A stretch of 51,741 nt of DNA, from positions 1-51,741 of the forward strand of contig NZ_JAUZQF010000049.1 in NCBI RefSeq assembly GCF_030718205.1, written 5' to 3'. Source of the DNA: Nonomuraea turcica. GTDB lineage: Bacteria > Actinomycetota > Actinomycetes > Streptosporangiales > Streptosporangiaceae. How positions within the stretch are numbered: the stretch's first letter is position 1; each line of letters begins with the position of its first letter. Both the position numbers and the translations under genes were made by a program. The notes below the pieces were generated by a model. The model was not told where the DNA came from, did no database searches, and saw nothing but the letters and a program-made list of their open reading frames with translations. Of the stretch, positions 39,943-48,653 are shown piece after piece.

Positions 39943-41969
39943 ACCTCGATCCGCTGTTCGCACCCCGATCCATCGCGATCCTCGGCGCCTCGGACGTCCC
40001 CGGCAAGCTCGGCACGGCCATGACCGCTTCCCTGGACCGCTTTCCCGGCCCGGTCATGAAGATCAACCCGGGCCGGTTCTTCCCGACCGTGGCCGCGGCG
40101 GTCGCGGCCGAAGGCGTCGCCCCTGACCTGGTGATCTCCTGCATTCCCGCCGCCCTGACCGCCGACGCGCTGCGTGAAGCAGCCGCCGCGGGGGCACGGG
40201 CGGCGCTGGTGTGCGCCGGCGGCTTCGCCGAGTCCGGCGCCGAAGGCACGGCCCACCAGGAGGCGCTGAGCGCGGTGGCGCGGGACACCGGCATCCGTCT
40301 CCTCGGTCCCAACACCTCCGGCTTCATCGCCCCGCACGCCTCGCTGACCGCCAGCTTCGTCCCGGACGCCAGGCACCTCGAGGCGGGCCCTGTGGCCGTG
40401 GTCGCCGCGAGCGGCGGTGTCAACCACGCTCTCGCCTTCGCCCTCGCCGACGCCGGGGTGGGCCTCCGCCTCGGCGTCGGCCTGGGCAACAGCGTGGACG
40501 TCACGCAGGCGGACGTCCTCGACCACCTGTCCGGCGACGACGGGCTCGGCGCGGTCGCCCTGCACGTCGAGACCGCGGCGGACGGCCGCCGCCTGACCGC
40601 CGCCGTGCGGCGTCTGGTGGACCGGGTCCCGGTCGTGGCCCTGGTCGTCGGCCGCAGCGACGTCGGCGACTTCGCCCGCTCCCACACCGGCGCGCTGGCC
40701 ACCTCCTGGCGGGTCACCCGCGCGGCCCTGCGCCAGGCGGGCGCGGTCCTTGTCGATGACGAGCGGGAGCTCGTCGACGCCGTCTCCGCGCTCGCCCGCG
40801 TGCGCCTGCCCGCCCGGCCCGGCTCCGGCGTCGGGCTGGTCACCGCGCAGGCCGGCCCCGGACTGCTGCTCACCGACGCGCTGCGCACGGCCGGCGTCCG
40901 GGTCCCGCAGCTGGCGGAGCGTACGGTCAAGGAGATCGGCGAGCTGCTGCCCGACCTGACCTACCAGCGCAATCCCGTCGACACCGGCCGCCCCTCCCGC
41001 ACGTTCACCCAGGTGATCGAGCACGTGTCGGCGGACCCGGACGTCGACGTCACGGCCGTGTACGCGTTGCTGGAACCCGCCGCCCTCGACCTGCCCGCCG
41101 CGTTGACGGCCGCTCGCCCGGCCACGCCGCTGGTCGCCGTGGTCGGCGGCCCGCCGGAGCAGGCCCGCCGAACCCGCGCGGTGCTCGGTGCGGCGGGAAT
41201 CCCGTGCGCCACCACGCCGGCCGCCGGCGCGACCATGGTGCGGGCCCTGGCGGAGGACGCGGCCAACCGCAGCCGCCTCGGCGAGGACGTCGTTCCCACG
41301 GCCTGGCCCGCGTTGGCGCTGTCCGATCCGGTCGACGAGCACACGGCCAAGAACGTCCTGGCCGGCTTCGGCGTCCGGACCCCCGAACGCCGCGTGTGCG
41401 CCGGCCCGCAAGCCGCGCATGCCGCGCTCGACGAGCTCGGCGGCCCGGTCGTGGTGAAGATCCTCGACCCGGAGGTGCTGCACAAGACCGAGGTGGGCGG
41501 CGTCCAGGTCGGCGTCCGGACGCACGAGGACCTCGACGCCGCACTCGACCGCCTGCCCGCCAGCCCGGCGCTGCTGGTCGAGCGGATGGCTCCCGCGGGC
41601 CCGGAACTGATCGCCGGCGTACGCCGTGACCCGGTCTTCGGGCCGGTCGTCGCCCTAGGCGCGGGCGGGACGGCCGCCGAGGCGCTCGGCGACGTCTCCC
41701 TGCGCCTGGCGCCTCTGACGGCGAACGAGGCCGGCACCATGCTCGACGACCTCGCCACCCGCGCCCTGTTCCAGGGCGCCCGGGGCGCGGCGCCGGTGGA
41801 TCCGGCCAGGCTCGCCCACGTCCTGCTCGCCCTCTCCTCCCTGGGCGCCGACCCTGCCGTGGCGGAGTGCGAGATCAATCCCCTGCGGGTCCTGCCCGAC
41901 GGCGATATCGTCGCGCTCGACGCCGTACTGCTGCTCCGTGACGATCAAGGAGGGTCCGACGATGCGTGA
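39939..41969 (+). CDS. sdgB: CoA ligase, NDP-forming type (salicylyl-CoA synthase)
   Basis: A 676-residue protein with the layout of NDP-forming acyl-CoA synthetases. A CoA-binding Rossmann domain (PRSIAILGASDVPGKLGTAM) comes first, then a succinyl-CoA-ligase-like flavodoxin domain with the phosphohistidine region FARSHTGALATSW, then an ATP-grasp domain (about 455-676: GGPVVVKILDPEVLHKTEVG, AECEINPLRVLPDG). By analogy with Streptomyces WA46 it transfers the salicylyl group to CoA, following the AMP ligase encoded next. The GTG start overlaps the hydroxylase stop, and its end overlaps the AMP ligase by 8 bp. Confidence 0.78.
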   Translation: MNLDPLFAPRSIAILGASDVPGKLGTAMTASLDRFPGPVMKINPGRFFPTVAAAVAAEGVAPDLVISCIPAALTADALREAAAAGARAALVCAGGFAESGAEGTAHQEALSAVARDTGIRLLGPNTSGFIAPHASLTASFVPDARHLEAGPVAVVAASGGVNHALAFALADAGVGLRLGVGLGNSVDVTQADVLDHLSGDDGLGAVALHVETAADGRRLTAAVRRLVDRVPVVALVVGRSDVGDFARSHTGALATSWRVTRAALRQAGAVLVDDERELVDAVSALARVRLPARPGSGVGLVTAQAGPGLLLTDALRTAGVRVPQLAERTVKEIGELLPDLTYQRNPVDTGRPSRTFTQVIEHVSADPDVDVTAVYALLEPAALDLPAALTAARPATPLVAVVGGPPEQARRTRAVLGAAGIPCATTPAAGATMVRALAEDAANRSRLGEDVVPTAWPALALSDPVDEHTAKNVLAGFGVRTPERRVCAGPQAAHAALDELGGPVVVKILDPEVLHKTEVGGVQVGVRTHEDLDAALDRLPASPALLVERMAPAGPELIAGVRRDPVFGPVVALGAGGTAAEALGDVSLRLAPLTANEAGTMLDDLATRALFQGARGAAPVDPARLAHVLLALSSLGADPAVAECEINPLRVLPDGDIVALDAVLLLRDDQGGSDDA

Positions 41970-43593
41970 GGGATTCGTCCCCTGGCCCGAGGAGACGGCC
42001 GACCGCTACCGCGCGGCCGGGTACTGGCGTGGCCGGCCGCTCGGGAGTTACCTGCACGAATGGGCCGACACGTACGGGGACGATGTCGCCGTCGTCGACG
42101 GCGACATCCGGCTGACCTACCGCGAGCTGGCCGCACGCGCGGACGGGCTGGCCGTCCGGCTCCTGGCGGCGGGGCTGGAGCCGGGCGACACGATGCTCGT
42201 CCAGCTGCCGAACGGCTGGGAGTTCGTCACGCTCACCCTGGCCTGCCTGCGCGCGGGCATCGCGCCCGTCATGGCGCTGCCCGCTCACCGCGGCCACGAG
42301 CTGCGTTATCTGGCCGCGCACGCCGACGTGACCGCCATCGCCGTCCCCGACTGCATCGGCGACTTCGACCACCAGGCGCTCGCCCAGGAGATCGGCGCAA
42401 GCACCCCGAGCGTACGGACGCTCCTGGTCGCGGGTGCCGACGTGGACGAGAAGGCTGTCGACCTGCGCGCCCTGGCCCGGCCCGCGGACGACCCGGCCGC
42501 CGCCCGCGCCGCGCTCGACGAGCTCGCGCCCGGCAGCGGCGAGGTGGCCGTCTTCCTCCTGTCCGGCGGCACGACGGGACTGCCGAAGCTCATCACCCGC
42601 ACCCACGACGACTACGAGTACAACGCCCGCCGCAGCGCCGAGGTCAGCGGCTTCGGCCGGGACACCGTCTATCTGGTGGCGTTGCCCGCCGGGCACAACT
42701 TCCCGCTCGCCTGCCCCGGCATCCTCGGCACCTTCATGAACGGCGGGCGGGTCGTCCTCGTGCGCACCCCGGAGCCCGGCAAGGCGCTGCCGCTGATGGC
42801 GGCCGAGGGCGTGACGGCCGCGGCCGCCGTGCCGGCCGTCGCGCAACGCTGGATCGACGCCGTCGACTCGGGCCGCCACCCGGCGCCGGAGTCGCTGCGG
42901 CTGCTGCAGGTCGGCGGCGCCCGCCTCGCCCCGGAGGTGGCCCGCCGCGTCGAACCGCTGCTCGGTTGCACGCTCCAGCAGGTGTTCGGCATGGCGGAAG
43001 GGCTGCTCAACTACACGCGCCTGGACGACTCCGACGACGTCAAGATCTACACGCAGGGCCGTCCGATGTGCCCCGACGACGAGATCCTCATCGTCGACAC
43101 GGCGGACGAGCCCGTGGCCCCGGGCGAGATGGGCGCCCTGCTGACCCGCGGCCCGTACACCCCGCGCGGCTACTACCGGGCCGACGACCACAACGCCCGC
43201 TCCTTCACGCCCGACGGCTGGTACCGCACCGGCGACGTCGTACGGATGCACCCCTCGGGCAACCTCGTCGTCGAGGGCCGGAGCAAGGACCTCATCAACC
43301 GCGGCGGCGAGAAGATCTCCGCGGAGGAGGTCGAGAACCTCCTCTACCGCGTCCCGGGGGTCTCCCGGGTGGCCGCCGTCGCCAAACCCGACCCGGACCT
43401 CGGCGAGCGGGTGTGCGCGGTCGTAGTCCCCGAAGCCGGGCACCAGCTCACGCTGGAAGAGATCCGGCAGGCTCTGACCGGCATGGAGGTCGCCCGCTAC
43501 AAACTCCCCGAATACCTCGTCCTCGTGGAGGAACTCCCCCTGACCAAGATCGGAAAGATCGACAAGAAGGCGCTGCGCGACATCGTCCAGTAA
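41962..43593 (+). CDS. sdgA: Salicylyl-AMP ligase (DhbE-like adenylation enzyme)
   Basis: A 543-residue member of the ANL adenylating family, closest to the salicylate/2,3-dihydroxybenzoate-AMP ligases. It opens FVPWPEETADRYRAAGYWRG as DhbE/EntE enzymes do. The P-loop-like A3 motif is FLLSGGTTGLPKLI, followed by ALPAGHNFPLACPG, A5 FGMAEGLLNYTRLDD, A7 WYRTGDVVRM, A8 GRSKDLINRGGEKISAEEVE, and the catalytic Lys of A10 in PLTKIGKIDKKALRD. It activates salicylate with ATP. The ATG at 41962 is fixed by AAGGAGGG 7 bases upstream. No carrier protein or siderophore NRPS gene is near, which supports a catabolic role. Confidence 0.88.
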   Translation: MREGFVPWPEETADRYRAAGYWRGRPLGSYLHEWADTYGDDVAVVDGDIRLTYRELAARADGLAVRLLAAGLEPGDTMLVQLPNGWEFVTLTLACLRAGIAPVMALPAHRGHELRYLAAHADVTAIAVPDCIGDFDHQALAQEIGASTPSVRTLLVAGADVDEKAVDLRALARPADDPAAARAALDELAPGSGEVAVFLLSGGTTGLPKLITRTHDDYEYNARRSAEVSGFGRDTVYLVALPAGHNFPLACPGILGTFMNGGRVVLVRTPEPGKALPLMAAEGVTAAAAVPAVAQRWIDAVDSGRHPAPESLRLLQVGGARLAPEVARRVEPLLGCTLQQVFGMAEGLLNYTRLDDSDDVKIYTQGRPMCPDDEILIVDTADEPVAPGEMGALLTRGPYTPRGYYRADDHNARSFTPDGWYRTGDVVRMHPSGNLVVEGRSKDLINRGGEKISAEEVENLLYRVPGVSRVAAVAKPDPDLGERVCAVVVPEAGHQLTLEEIRQALTGMEVARYKLPEYLVLVEELPLTKIGKIDKKALRDIVQ

Positions 43594-43667
43594 AGGGGTT
43601 GTGTCGCGCATCACCCTTGGCGTGTGGATTTCTCCACAGATGATCCATTCCGCTCTCCGTAATGTCC

Positions 43668-43693
43668 GTGCTGCCGGACGAAACCGGCAGCAC
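43668..43693 (+). other. Hairpin in the 5' leader of the small secreted protein gene
   Basis: A perfect 10-bp stem (GTGCTGCCGG and complement) with loop ACGAAA ends 6 bases before the ribosome binding site. A smaller hairpin TGTGGA-TTTC-TCCACA lies at 43623-43638. These may end the sdg transcript or stabilise/regulate the secreted protein's mRNA. Confidence 0.45.
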
Positions 43694-43714
43694 CGATCAG
43701 GGGGAGGAACCCAC

Positions 43715-44122
43715 ATGCGTAAGACCCTTGCGATAGCGACCCTCGCCGGCTCGATGGCCGTCACCGGCCTCGCGCTCGCCCCGGCCGCCCAGGCCGCCAC
43801 CCAGACGGCGACCCAGTCGGCCACCACCGTCGTCAAGTGGGGCAAGTTCTTCTCGAGCGATGGCAAGGCCTACACCTACGGCCACACCTTCAAGAAGGGC
43901 CACACGGTCTACACGAAGTGGTACGGGGTCGACAAGAAGGGCGGCAAGAAGGGCTGGGTCTGGTTCGAGTACTACCAGAACGGCGGCTGGCACAAGTTCA
44001 ACCGCGCCTGGGACGGCACGGTCGTCGGCAGCTGGAACGGCAAGGGGATCAAGAAGATCTACACCTTCACCTGCTGGGCCGGCAAGTTCGACAACTGCGG
44101 CAAGAAGTACCGGATCTACTAA
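43715..44122 (+). CDS. Small secreted basic protein of unknown function
   Basis: A 135-residue protein with a clear signal peptide (MRKTLAIATLAG to AAQAA, about residue 28). The mature part is rich in Lys, Trp, Tyr and Gly, with two cysteines near the C-terminus (FTCWAGKFDNCGKKY) that could form a disulfide. Repeated aromatic-basic phrases (VYTKWYGVDKKGGKKG, WHKFNRAWDG) suggest a compact beta-rich surface protein. No family recognised. GGGGAGGAA lies 5 bases before ATG 43715. It is followed by a strong terminator and so is probably transcribed alone. Confidence 0.8.
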   Translation: MRKTLAIATLAGSMAVTGLALAPAAQAATQTATQSATTVVKWGKFFSSDGKAYTYGHTFKKGHTVYTKWYGVDKKGGKKGWVWFEYYQNGGWHKFNRAWDGTVVGSWNGKGIKKIYTFTCWAGKFDNCGKKYRIY

Positions 44123-44133
44123 ACCTCCACACT

Positions 44134-44168
44134 TGAGGCCCGGCGCACCCACACCCCGCCGGGCCTCA
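44134..44168 (+). terminator. Terminator of the small secreted protein gene
   Basis: A perfect 12-bp stem (TGAGGCCCGGCG and complement) with an 11-base loop, starting 12 bases after the stop codon. Confidence 0.8.
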
Positions 44169-44241
44169 GGCATGCTGCCCCGGCTTTCCGAGGTGCGTGC
44201 GCCAACCCCACCATCGCGGCACGGCGACCCGGACATAGATC

Positions 44242-44270
44242 TTGTCACGTGGTCAATGCGGTGTTACCTC
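44242..44270 (+). promoter_or_regulatory. Possible promoter of the M36 peptidase gene
   Basis: TTGTCA (44242-44247) and TACCTC (44265-44270) are separated by 17 bp, about 50 bp before the start codon. Moderate match only. Confidence 0.35.
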
Positions 44271-44322
44271 TTGCGAGTGCGCGTGATCCGCGCACACCCG
44301 GACACGCAGGAGGGAACCGACC

Positions 44323-47220
44323 GTGTCGTCGAAGTCCTGGTTACGCAGCAGCGCCCTCATCGTCGTCGCGTTAGCCGCATCGGCTCTGGCCCCCACCGGG
44401 GCCGCCCAAGGCGAACGCGCCAAACCGAACATCGTCCACGACTTCCAGGCCGAGGAGCACGGCAAGCCGGACGTGGACAACCGGCAGGGCCGGGTGGCGC
44501 CGCCCGCCAACGCCCGCAGGGCGGGCCCCGCCGCCGAGATCCGCTGGAACGCTCTCGGCACCCCGGCCGCCGTCGTCAGTTCCGAACCCCTGGCCGAGGG
44601 CCTCGGCTCCGACCCCGAGCAAGCCGCACGCGCCTACCTCAAGAACAACGAGAGCATCTTCGGCCTGCCGGCCGAGGCCGTCGACGCGCTGGAGCGGGTC
44701 GCGGTCAACCCCATCGGCGCAGGCCACGCGGTGCTGCTGCGGCAGCGGTTCGGGGACCTGCCCGCCGGGGTGGACGGGCTCGTCGCGATCGGCGTCGTCG
44801 ACGGCGCGGTCAGGCACGTCACCTCCACGCTGTCGCGTGCCACCCAGGCGCCGCCGGCGGCCGCGATCAGCGCGCAGCAGGCGATGGAGATCGCGGCCAG
44901 GGACGGTGGCATCGACCTGGCCACGGCGGCCACCAAGCAGGCGACCCCGGTGGCGGTGCCCGCGCCCGACGGGGTGCACAACGCGTACCAGGTCGTGCTG
45001 ATCGGCGGCGGGGACGGCGAGGCGGCGGCGTACACGACGCATGTGGACGCGGTCAGCGGCGCCATCCTGGTACGGGAGAACCTGGTCGATCACCACCAAG
45101 ACCCGGACAACCCGCACTGGGAGGTGTTCCCGGCGAACCCCCGCGACGACTACTCCTCCACGGACACCCGCCAGACCTGGTGCTACCAGCCGGGCACCGG
45201 CTGTGACTACGTGAGCGGCGGCGACCCGGCGACCGGCAAGGCCTGGGACGTCGACCACGTCACCGGCGAGCCGACGAACACCAGCCTCGGCAACGCGGCC
45301 AGGACGTTCGAGAACCGGGCCAGCGGCGACCCGTTCACCGTCGGCACCCGCCCGAACGTGATCACGCCGAGCAGGAACTACGCCTTCCCGTGGCGCAACA
45401 CCTGGTACGAGGCCAAGTGCAACCCCGCGGTGCTGGACCAGGAAGGTGAGAACGACCTCGAGGCCGCGATCGCCAACCTGAACGGCATGCACAACCGCAT
45501 GCACGACTGGTCGTACCGGCTCGGCTTCACCGAGACCGCCTGGAACATGCAGGCCGACAACGGCGACAGGGGCGCGCTCGGCGGCGACCCCGAGCAGGGC
45601 AACGCCCAGGCAGGCGCGCGGGTGCTGTCGGTACGCGACAACGCCAACCAGATCACCGGCCCTGACGGCGTCGCGCCGATCACCAACATGTACCTGTGGC
45701 AGCCGATCGCCGGCGCCTTCTACGCGCCGTGCGTGGACGGCGACTACGACATGTCGGTCATCGCCCACGAATACACCCACGCGATCTCCGGCCGCATGAT
45801 CGGCGGCCCGGCCGCCGGGTGGAGCGGCGCGCAGGCCGGCGCCATGAACGAGAGCACCTCTGACCTGTTCGCGATGGAGTACCTCTTCGAGTACGGCTTC
45901 CGGCCCTCAGGCGCGACGCCGTACGTTACCGGCGGCTACGTGACAGGCGACAAGGTTCGCGGCATCAGGAACTACGACATGTCGAAGTCGCCGCTCAACT
46001 ACAGCGACGTCGCCTACGACATCGTCGGCCAGCAGGTCCACGCCGACGGCGAGATCTGGTCGGCCACGCAGTTCGACGTGCGCGCGGCCTTCGTCAAGCG
46101 CTACGGCGACGGCACGTCGAAGCAGCAGCGCTCGTGCGCGGACGGCAAGACGCCGGTCGACACGTGCCCGGGCAACCGGCGCTGGGCGCAGCTGTCGTTC
46201 GACGCCCTGCTGCTGATGGCCTCGGGCGCGGTCAGCTACGTCGACCACCGCGACGCGCTGCTCGCGGCCGACGCGATGCGCTTCGGCGGCAAGAACCACG
46301 ACATCATGTGGCGCGCGTTCGCCGAGCACGGCCTGGGCAAGGGCGCGACGAGTGCGGGAGCGAACGACGCCGACCCGACGCCGAGCTTCGTCAACCCGGT
46401 GGGCAAGAACGGCTCGCTGCAGCTCAAGCCCCTGGGCGAGGCCAAGGACGCGGCGCTGCGGCTGTACGTCGGCGACTACGAGGGCCGTGTGGTCCCTGTC
46501 GCCGACACCGACCCGGCCACCCCGCTCGCCGACACGGTCGAGATGACGCCCGGCGTCTACGACTTCGTGGTCGCGGGCAACGGCTTCGGCCACCGCCGGC
46601 TGAAGTTCGCGGTGCTCCCCGGAGTGAAGCTGCCGCTGCCACTGGCGCTGCCCCGCAACCATGCCTCGGCGGCGAGCGGCGCCGCGGCCTCGGGCGACGG
46701 CGTCAACCAGCCCAAGCTGATCGACGAGACGGAGGCCACGAACTGGGCCTCGCTCACCGGGGCGCCGGCCGGCAAGTCGGTGGTCGTGGACTTGGCGGGC
46801 GAGGCGCCCGTCCCGATCCGCCGGGTCCAGGTGAGCGCGATGCTCCGCCCCAACATCGGTGACGCCGCCGACCCCGGCGGCCAGAACCGTTTCTCCTCCC
46901 TGCGGGCCTTCGAGGTGCTGGCCTGCAGCTCGGGCTGCGCCGATCCGGCGAACTACACGAAGATCTACACCAGCCCGGCGGACGCCTTCCGCACGACGCT
47001 GCCGCGGCCCAGGGGCGCGGACATGATCTTCAAGTCGTTCGACGTCCGGCCTGCGGCCGCCACGCATCTGATGCTGCGCGTGGTCAGCACGCAGTGCACG
47101 GGCAACCCGCTGTACGCGGGCGAGCAGGACGACGATCCGAACTCCGCGACGGACTGCGCCACGGCCAGTGCGCAGCGGGACCAGGTCAGGGCGGCAGAGT
47201 TCCAGGCGTTCTCGCACTGA
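44323..47220 (+). CDS. Secreted M36-family (fungalysin) metallopeptidase
   Basis: A 965-residue exported zinc protease precursor. It has a signal peptide (about 1-27), an N-terminal FTP/PepSY-type propeptide region (to about residue 250), then the catalytic domain with HEYTH at 482-486 (two zinc His and the catalytic Glu) and the third ligand Glu510 in MNESTSDLFAMEY. Downstream is a beta domain and a C-terminal discoidin-like module (about 780-965, with ATNWASLTGAPAGKSVVVDL). Likely an extracellular protein-degrading enzyme activated by propeptide removal. GGAGGGAA precedes GTG 44323. Monocistronic, with terminators on both sides. Confidence 0.92.
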   Translation: MSSKSWLRSSALIVVALAASALAPTGAAQGERAKPNIVHDFQAEEHGKPDVDNRQGRVAPPANARRAGPAAEIRWNALGTPAAVVSSEPLAEGLGSDPEQAARAYLKNNESIFGLPAEAVDALERVAVNPIGAGHAVLLRQRFGDLPAGVDGLVAIGVVDGAVRHVTSTLSRATQAPPAAAISAQQAMEIAARDGGIDLATAATKQATPVAVPAPDGVHNAYQVVLIGGGDGEAAAYTTHVDAVSGAILVRENLVDHHQDPDNPHWEVFPANPRDDYSSTDTRQTWCYQPGTGCDYVSGGDPATGKAWDVDHVTGEPTNTSLGNAARTFENRASGDPFTVGTRPNVITPSRNYAFPWRNTWYEAKCNPAVLDQEGENDLEAAIANLNGMHNRMHDWSYRLGFTETAWNMQADNGDRGALGGDPEQGNAQAGARVLSVRDNANQITGPDGVAPITNMYLWQPIAGAFYAPCVDGDYDMSVIAHEYTHAISGRMIGGPAAGWSGAQAGAMNESTSDLFAMEYLFEYGFRPSGATPYVTGGYVTGDKVRGIRNYDMSKSPLNYSDVAYDIVGQQVHADGEIWSATQFDVRAAFVKRYGDGTSKQQRSCADGKTPVDTCPGNRRWAQLSFDALLLMASGAVSYVDHRDALLAADAMRFGGKNHDIMWRAFAEHGLGKGATSAGANDADPTPSFVNPVGKNGSLQLKPLGEAKDAALRLYVGDYEGRVVPVADTDPATPLADTVEMTPGVYDFVVAGNGFGHRRLKFAVLPGVKLPLPLALPRNHASAASGAAASGDGVNQPKLIDETEATNWASLTGAPAGKSVVVDLAGEAPVPIRRVQVSAMLRPNIGDAADPGGQNRFSSLRAFEVLACSSGCADPANYTKIYTSPADAFRTTLPRPRGADMIFKSFDVRPAAATHLMLRVVSTQCTGNPLYAGEQDDDPNSATDCATASAQRDQVRAAEFQAFSH

Positions 47221-47230
47221 TCCGTTCGTG

Positions 47231-47262
47231 AGAAGGGTACGGGCGCAGGCCCGTACCCTTCT
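47231..47262 (+). terminator. Strong intrinsic terminator
   Basis: A perfect 14-bp stem (AGAAGGGTACGGGC and complement) with loop GCAG. The descending arm ends CCCTTCTTC. It follows the M36 peptidase stop by 10 bases. Confidence 0.88.
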
Positions 47263-47316
47263 TCACCGCCACCCGCGGTGCGGCCATGACCGAGCTCGAA
47301 CGGACGTAGCGCCCTG

Positions 47317-48543
47317 CTACTGCTTGACGTCCAGCCACACCAGGCGGTGGTCGGAGCTGGGGAAGGGGAAAACGCCGGTCAGGCGCGACAGCGGGTCACT
47401 GGACACCGGCCAGAAGACGCCGCCGCCCGCCACCTGCAGCCGCTTGGACGGCAGCACGTAGTCGGCGCGCAGGTTGCCGGGCGCGGTGTCGGCGAAGTCG
47501 GCGGTGTCGTACTTGGGGTCGCCCTTGTGGGTGGCGTTCGCGCCGCCCTGCAGCGCGGCGGCCTCCGTCGCGCCCGCGCTCGACGGCGCGAACCCGCTGT
47601 CGATCTTCGGGTGGTCGAGGAGCTGGTGGATGGCGCCCTGGTAGCTGTCGCCGTCGCTGGGGTCGGCGTTCTGGTCGCCGGCGATCACGAACGGCTCGCC
47701 GGCGGGCAGTCCGCCGCGCCGGCCGCGGTCGTCGTAGATGTAGCCGCCGCGGCCCGGGTTCGTGTAGTCGGCCCAGAGCCTGATCTCGTCGTGGTTGCGG
47801 CGGCCGTTGCGGTCCTCCGCGCCGTCGAACGTGGGCGGCGTCGGGTGGCTGGCCAGGAAGTGCACCGTACGATGCCCGACGCGGACCGGCACGTCCCAGT
47901 GGCTCTTGGAGGACAGGCGGAACACCTTGAGCTCGTCCGGCGAGTACCAGTCGGCGGGCTCCGGCGTGGCCGGGTCGTCGGGCAGGACGGCGCCGGGCAT
48001 GTCCTTCCACAGGAACTTCTGGAAGGTGCGGATCCCGCGCACGTCGATCGGGTACTTCGAGTAGACCGCCATGCCGTACTGACCGGGGAAGACCCCGAAG
48101 CCGAACGCGTCGTCGCCGTAGCCGGGCGCGCCGGGCGTGGTGACGACGGACCCGTTGTTGTTCAGGTCGAACCCGGAGGCGATGCCGGTGTTGCTGGGGG
48201 CCGTGTAGCGGTACCGATAGGTGATCGGTTGCGCGCCGCCCTGACCCACCGACAGGTAGTTGTCGTGGAAGAGGCGCAGGGCCGTGCCGTTGGCGTCGTA
48301 GTCGAACTCGTTGATGAGCAGGACGTCGGGGCGGGCCCGCTGAATGATCTCGGCGATGACCTTCGCCTGCGTGTTGTTGGGCGTGGACAGGTCGCTGACG
48401 AGCTGGCCTTCGACGTTGCGATTGAGCGAGGCGTTGAAGGTGGCGAACCGGGTGGCGCGGCTCGCGGCCTCGGCCGCGCCCGGCGCCAAGGGCAGGAGCG
48501 CTGCCGCGGCGGCGGCGACGGACAGGACTCGACGGAATATCAC
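47317..48543 (-). CDS. Secreted endonuclease/exonuclease/phosphatase family protein
   Basis: A 408-residue exported hydrolase. The signal peptide runs to about residue 27 (AAEAAS). EEP-fold motifs are ATFNASLNR (Asn), DVLLINEFDYD (Glu metal ligand), FLASHPTPP (His), VIAGDQNADPSDGD (Asp-Asn), LRADYVLPS (Asp) and the terminal SSDHRLVWLDVKQ (Asp-His). This full set suggests an active extracellular nuclease or phosphodiesterase, perhaps for phosphate or nucleotide scavenging. The GTG at 48543 has GAGGTGA upstream. Divergent from the GntR gene. Confidence 0.88.
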   Translation of the reverse strand: MIFRRVLSVAAAAAALLPLAPGAAEAASRATRFATFNASLNRNVEGQLVSDLSTPNNTQAKVIAEIIQRARPDVLLINEFDYDANGTALRLFHDNYLSVGQGGAQPITYRYRYTAPSNTGIASGFDLNNNGSVVTTPGAPGYGDDAFGFGVFPGQYGMAVYSKYPIDVRGIRTFQKFLWKDMPGAVLPDDPATPEPADWYSPDELKVFRLSSKSHWDVPVRVGHRTVHFLASHPTPPTFDGAEDRNGRRNHDEIRLWADYTNPGRGGYIYDDRGRRGGLPAGEPFVIAGDQNADPSDGDSYQGAIHQLLDHPKIDSGFAPSSAGATEAAALQGGANATHKGDPKYDTADFADTAPGNLRADYVLPSKRLQVAGGGVFWPVSSDPLSRLTGVFPFPSSDHRLVWLDVKQ

Positions 48544-48653
48544 GATCTTTCACCTCGCTGGAGGACTTGCCCGGGTGGTCCGGATCATGGCAGCTCCCAG
48601 GGTGGTGCGCCAGTAGGCGAAGATAAGCTTTGACAGTCAGCCAGGAGTAAGAC

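Noticed and set aside
43594..43714. Extending the small secreted protein to start at 43601
   Set aside because: The extension would run through two hairpins and displace the signal peptide. ATG 43715 has GGGGAGGAA at ideal distance.
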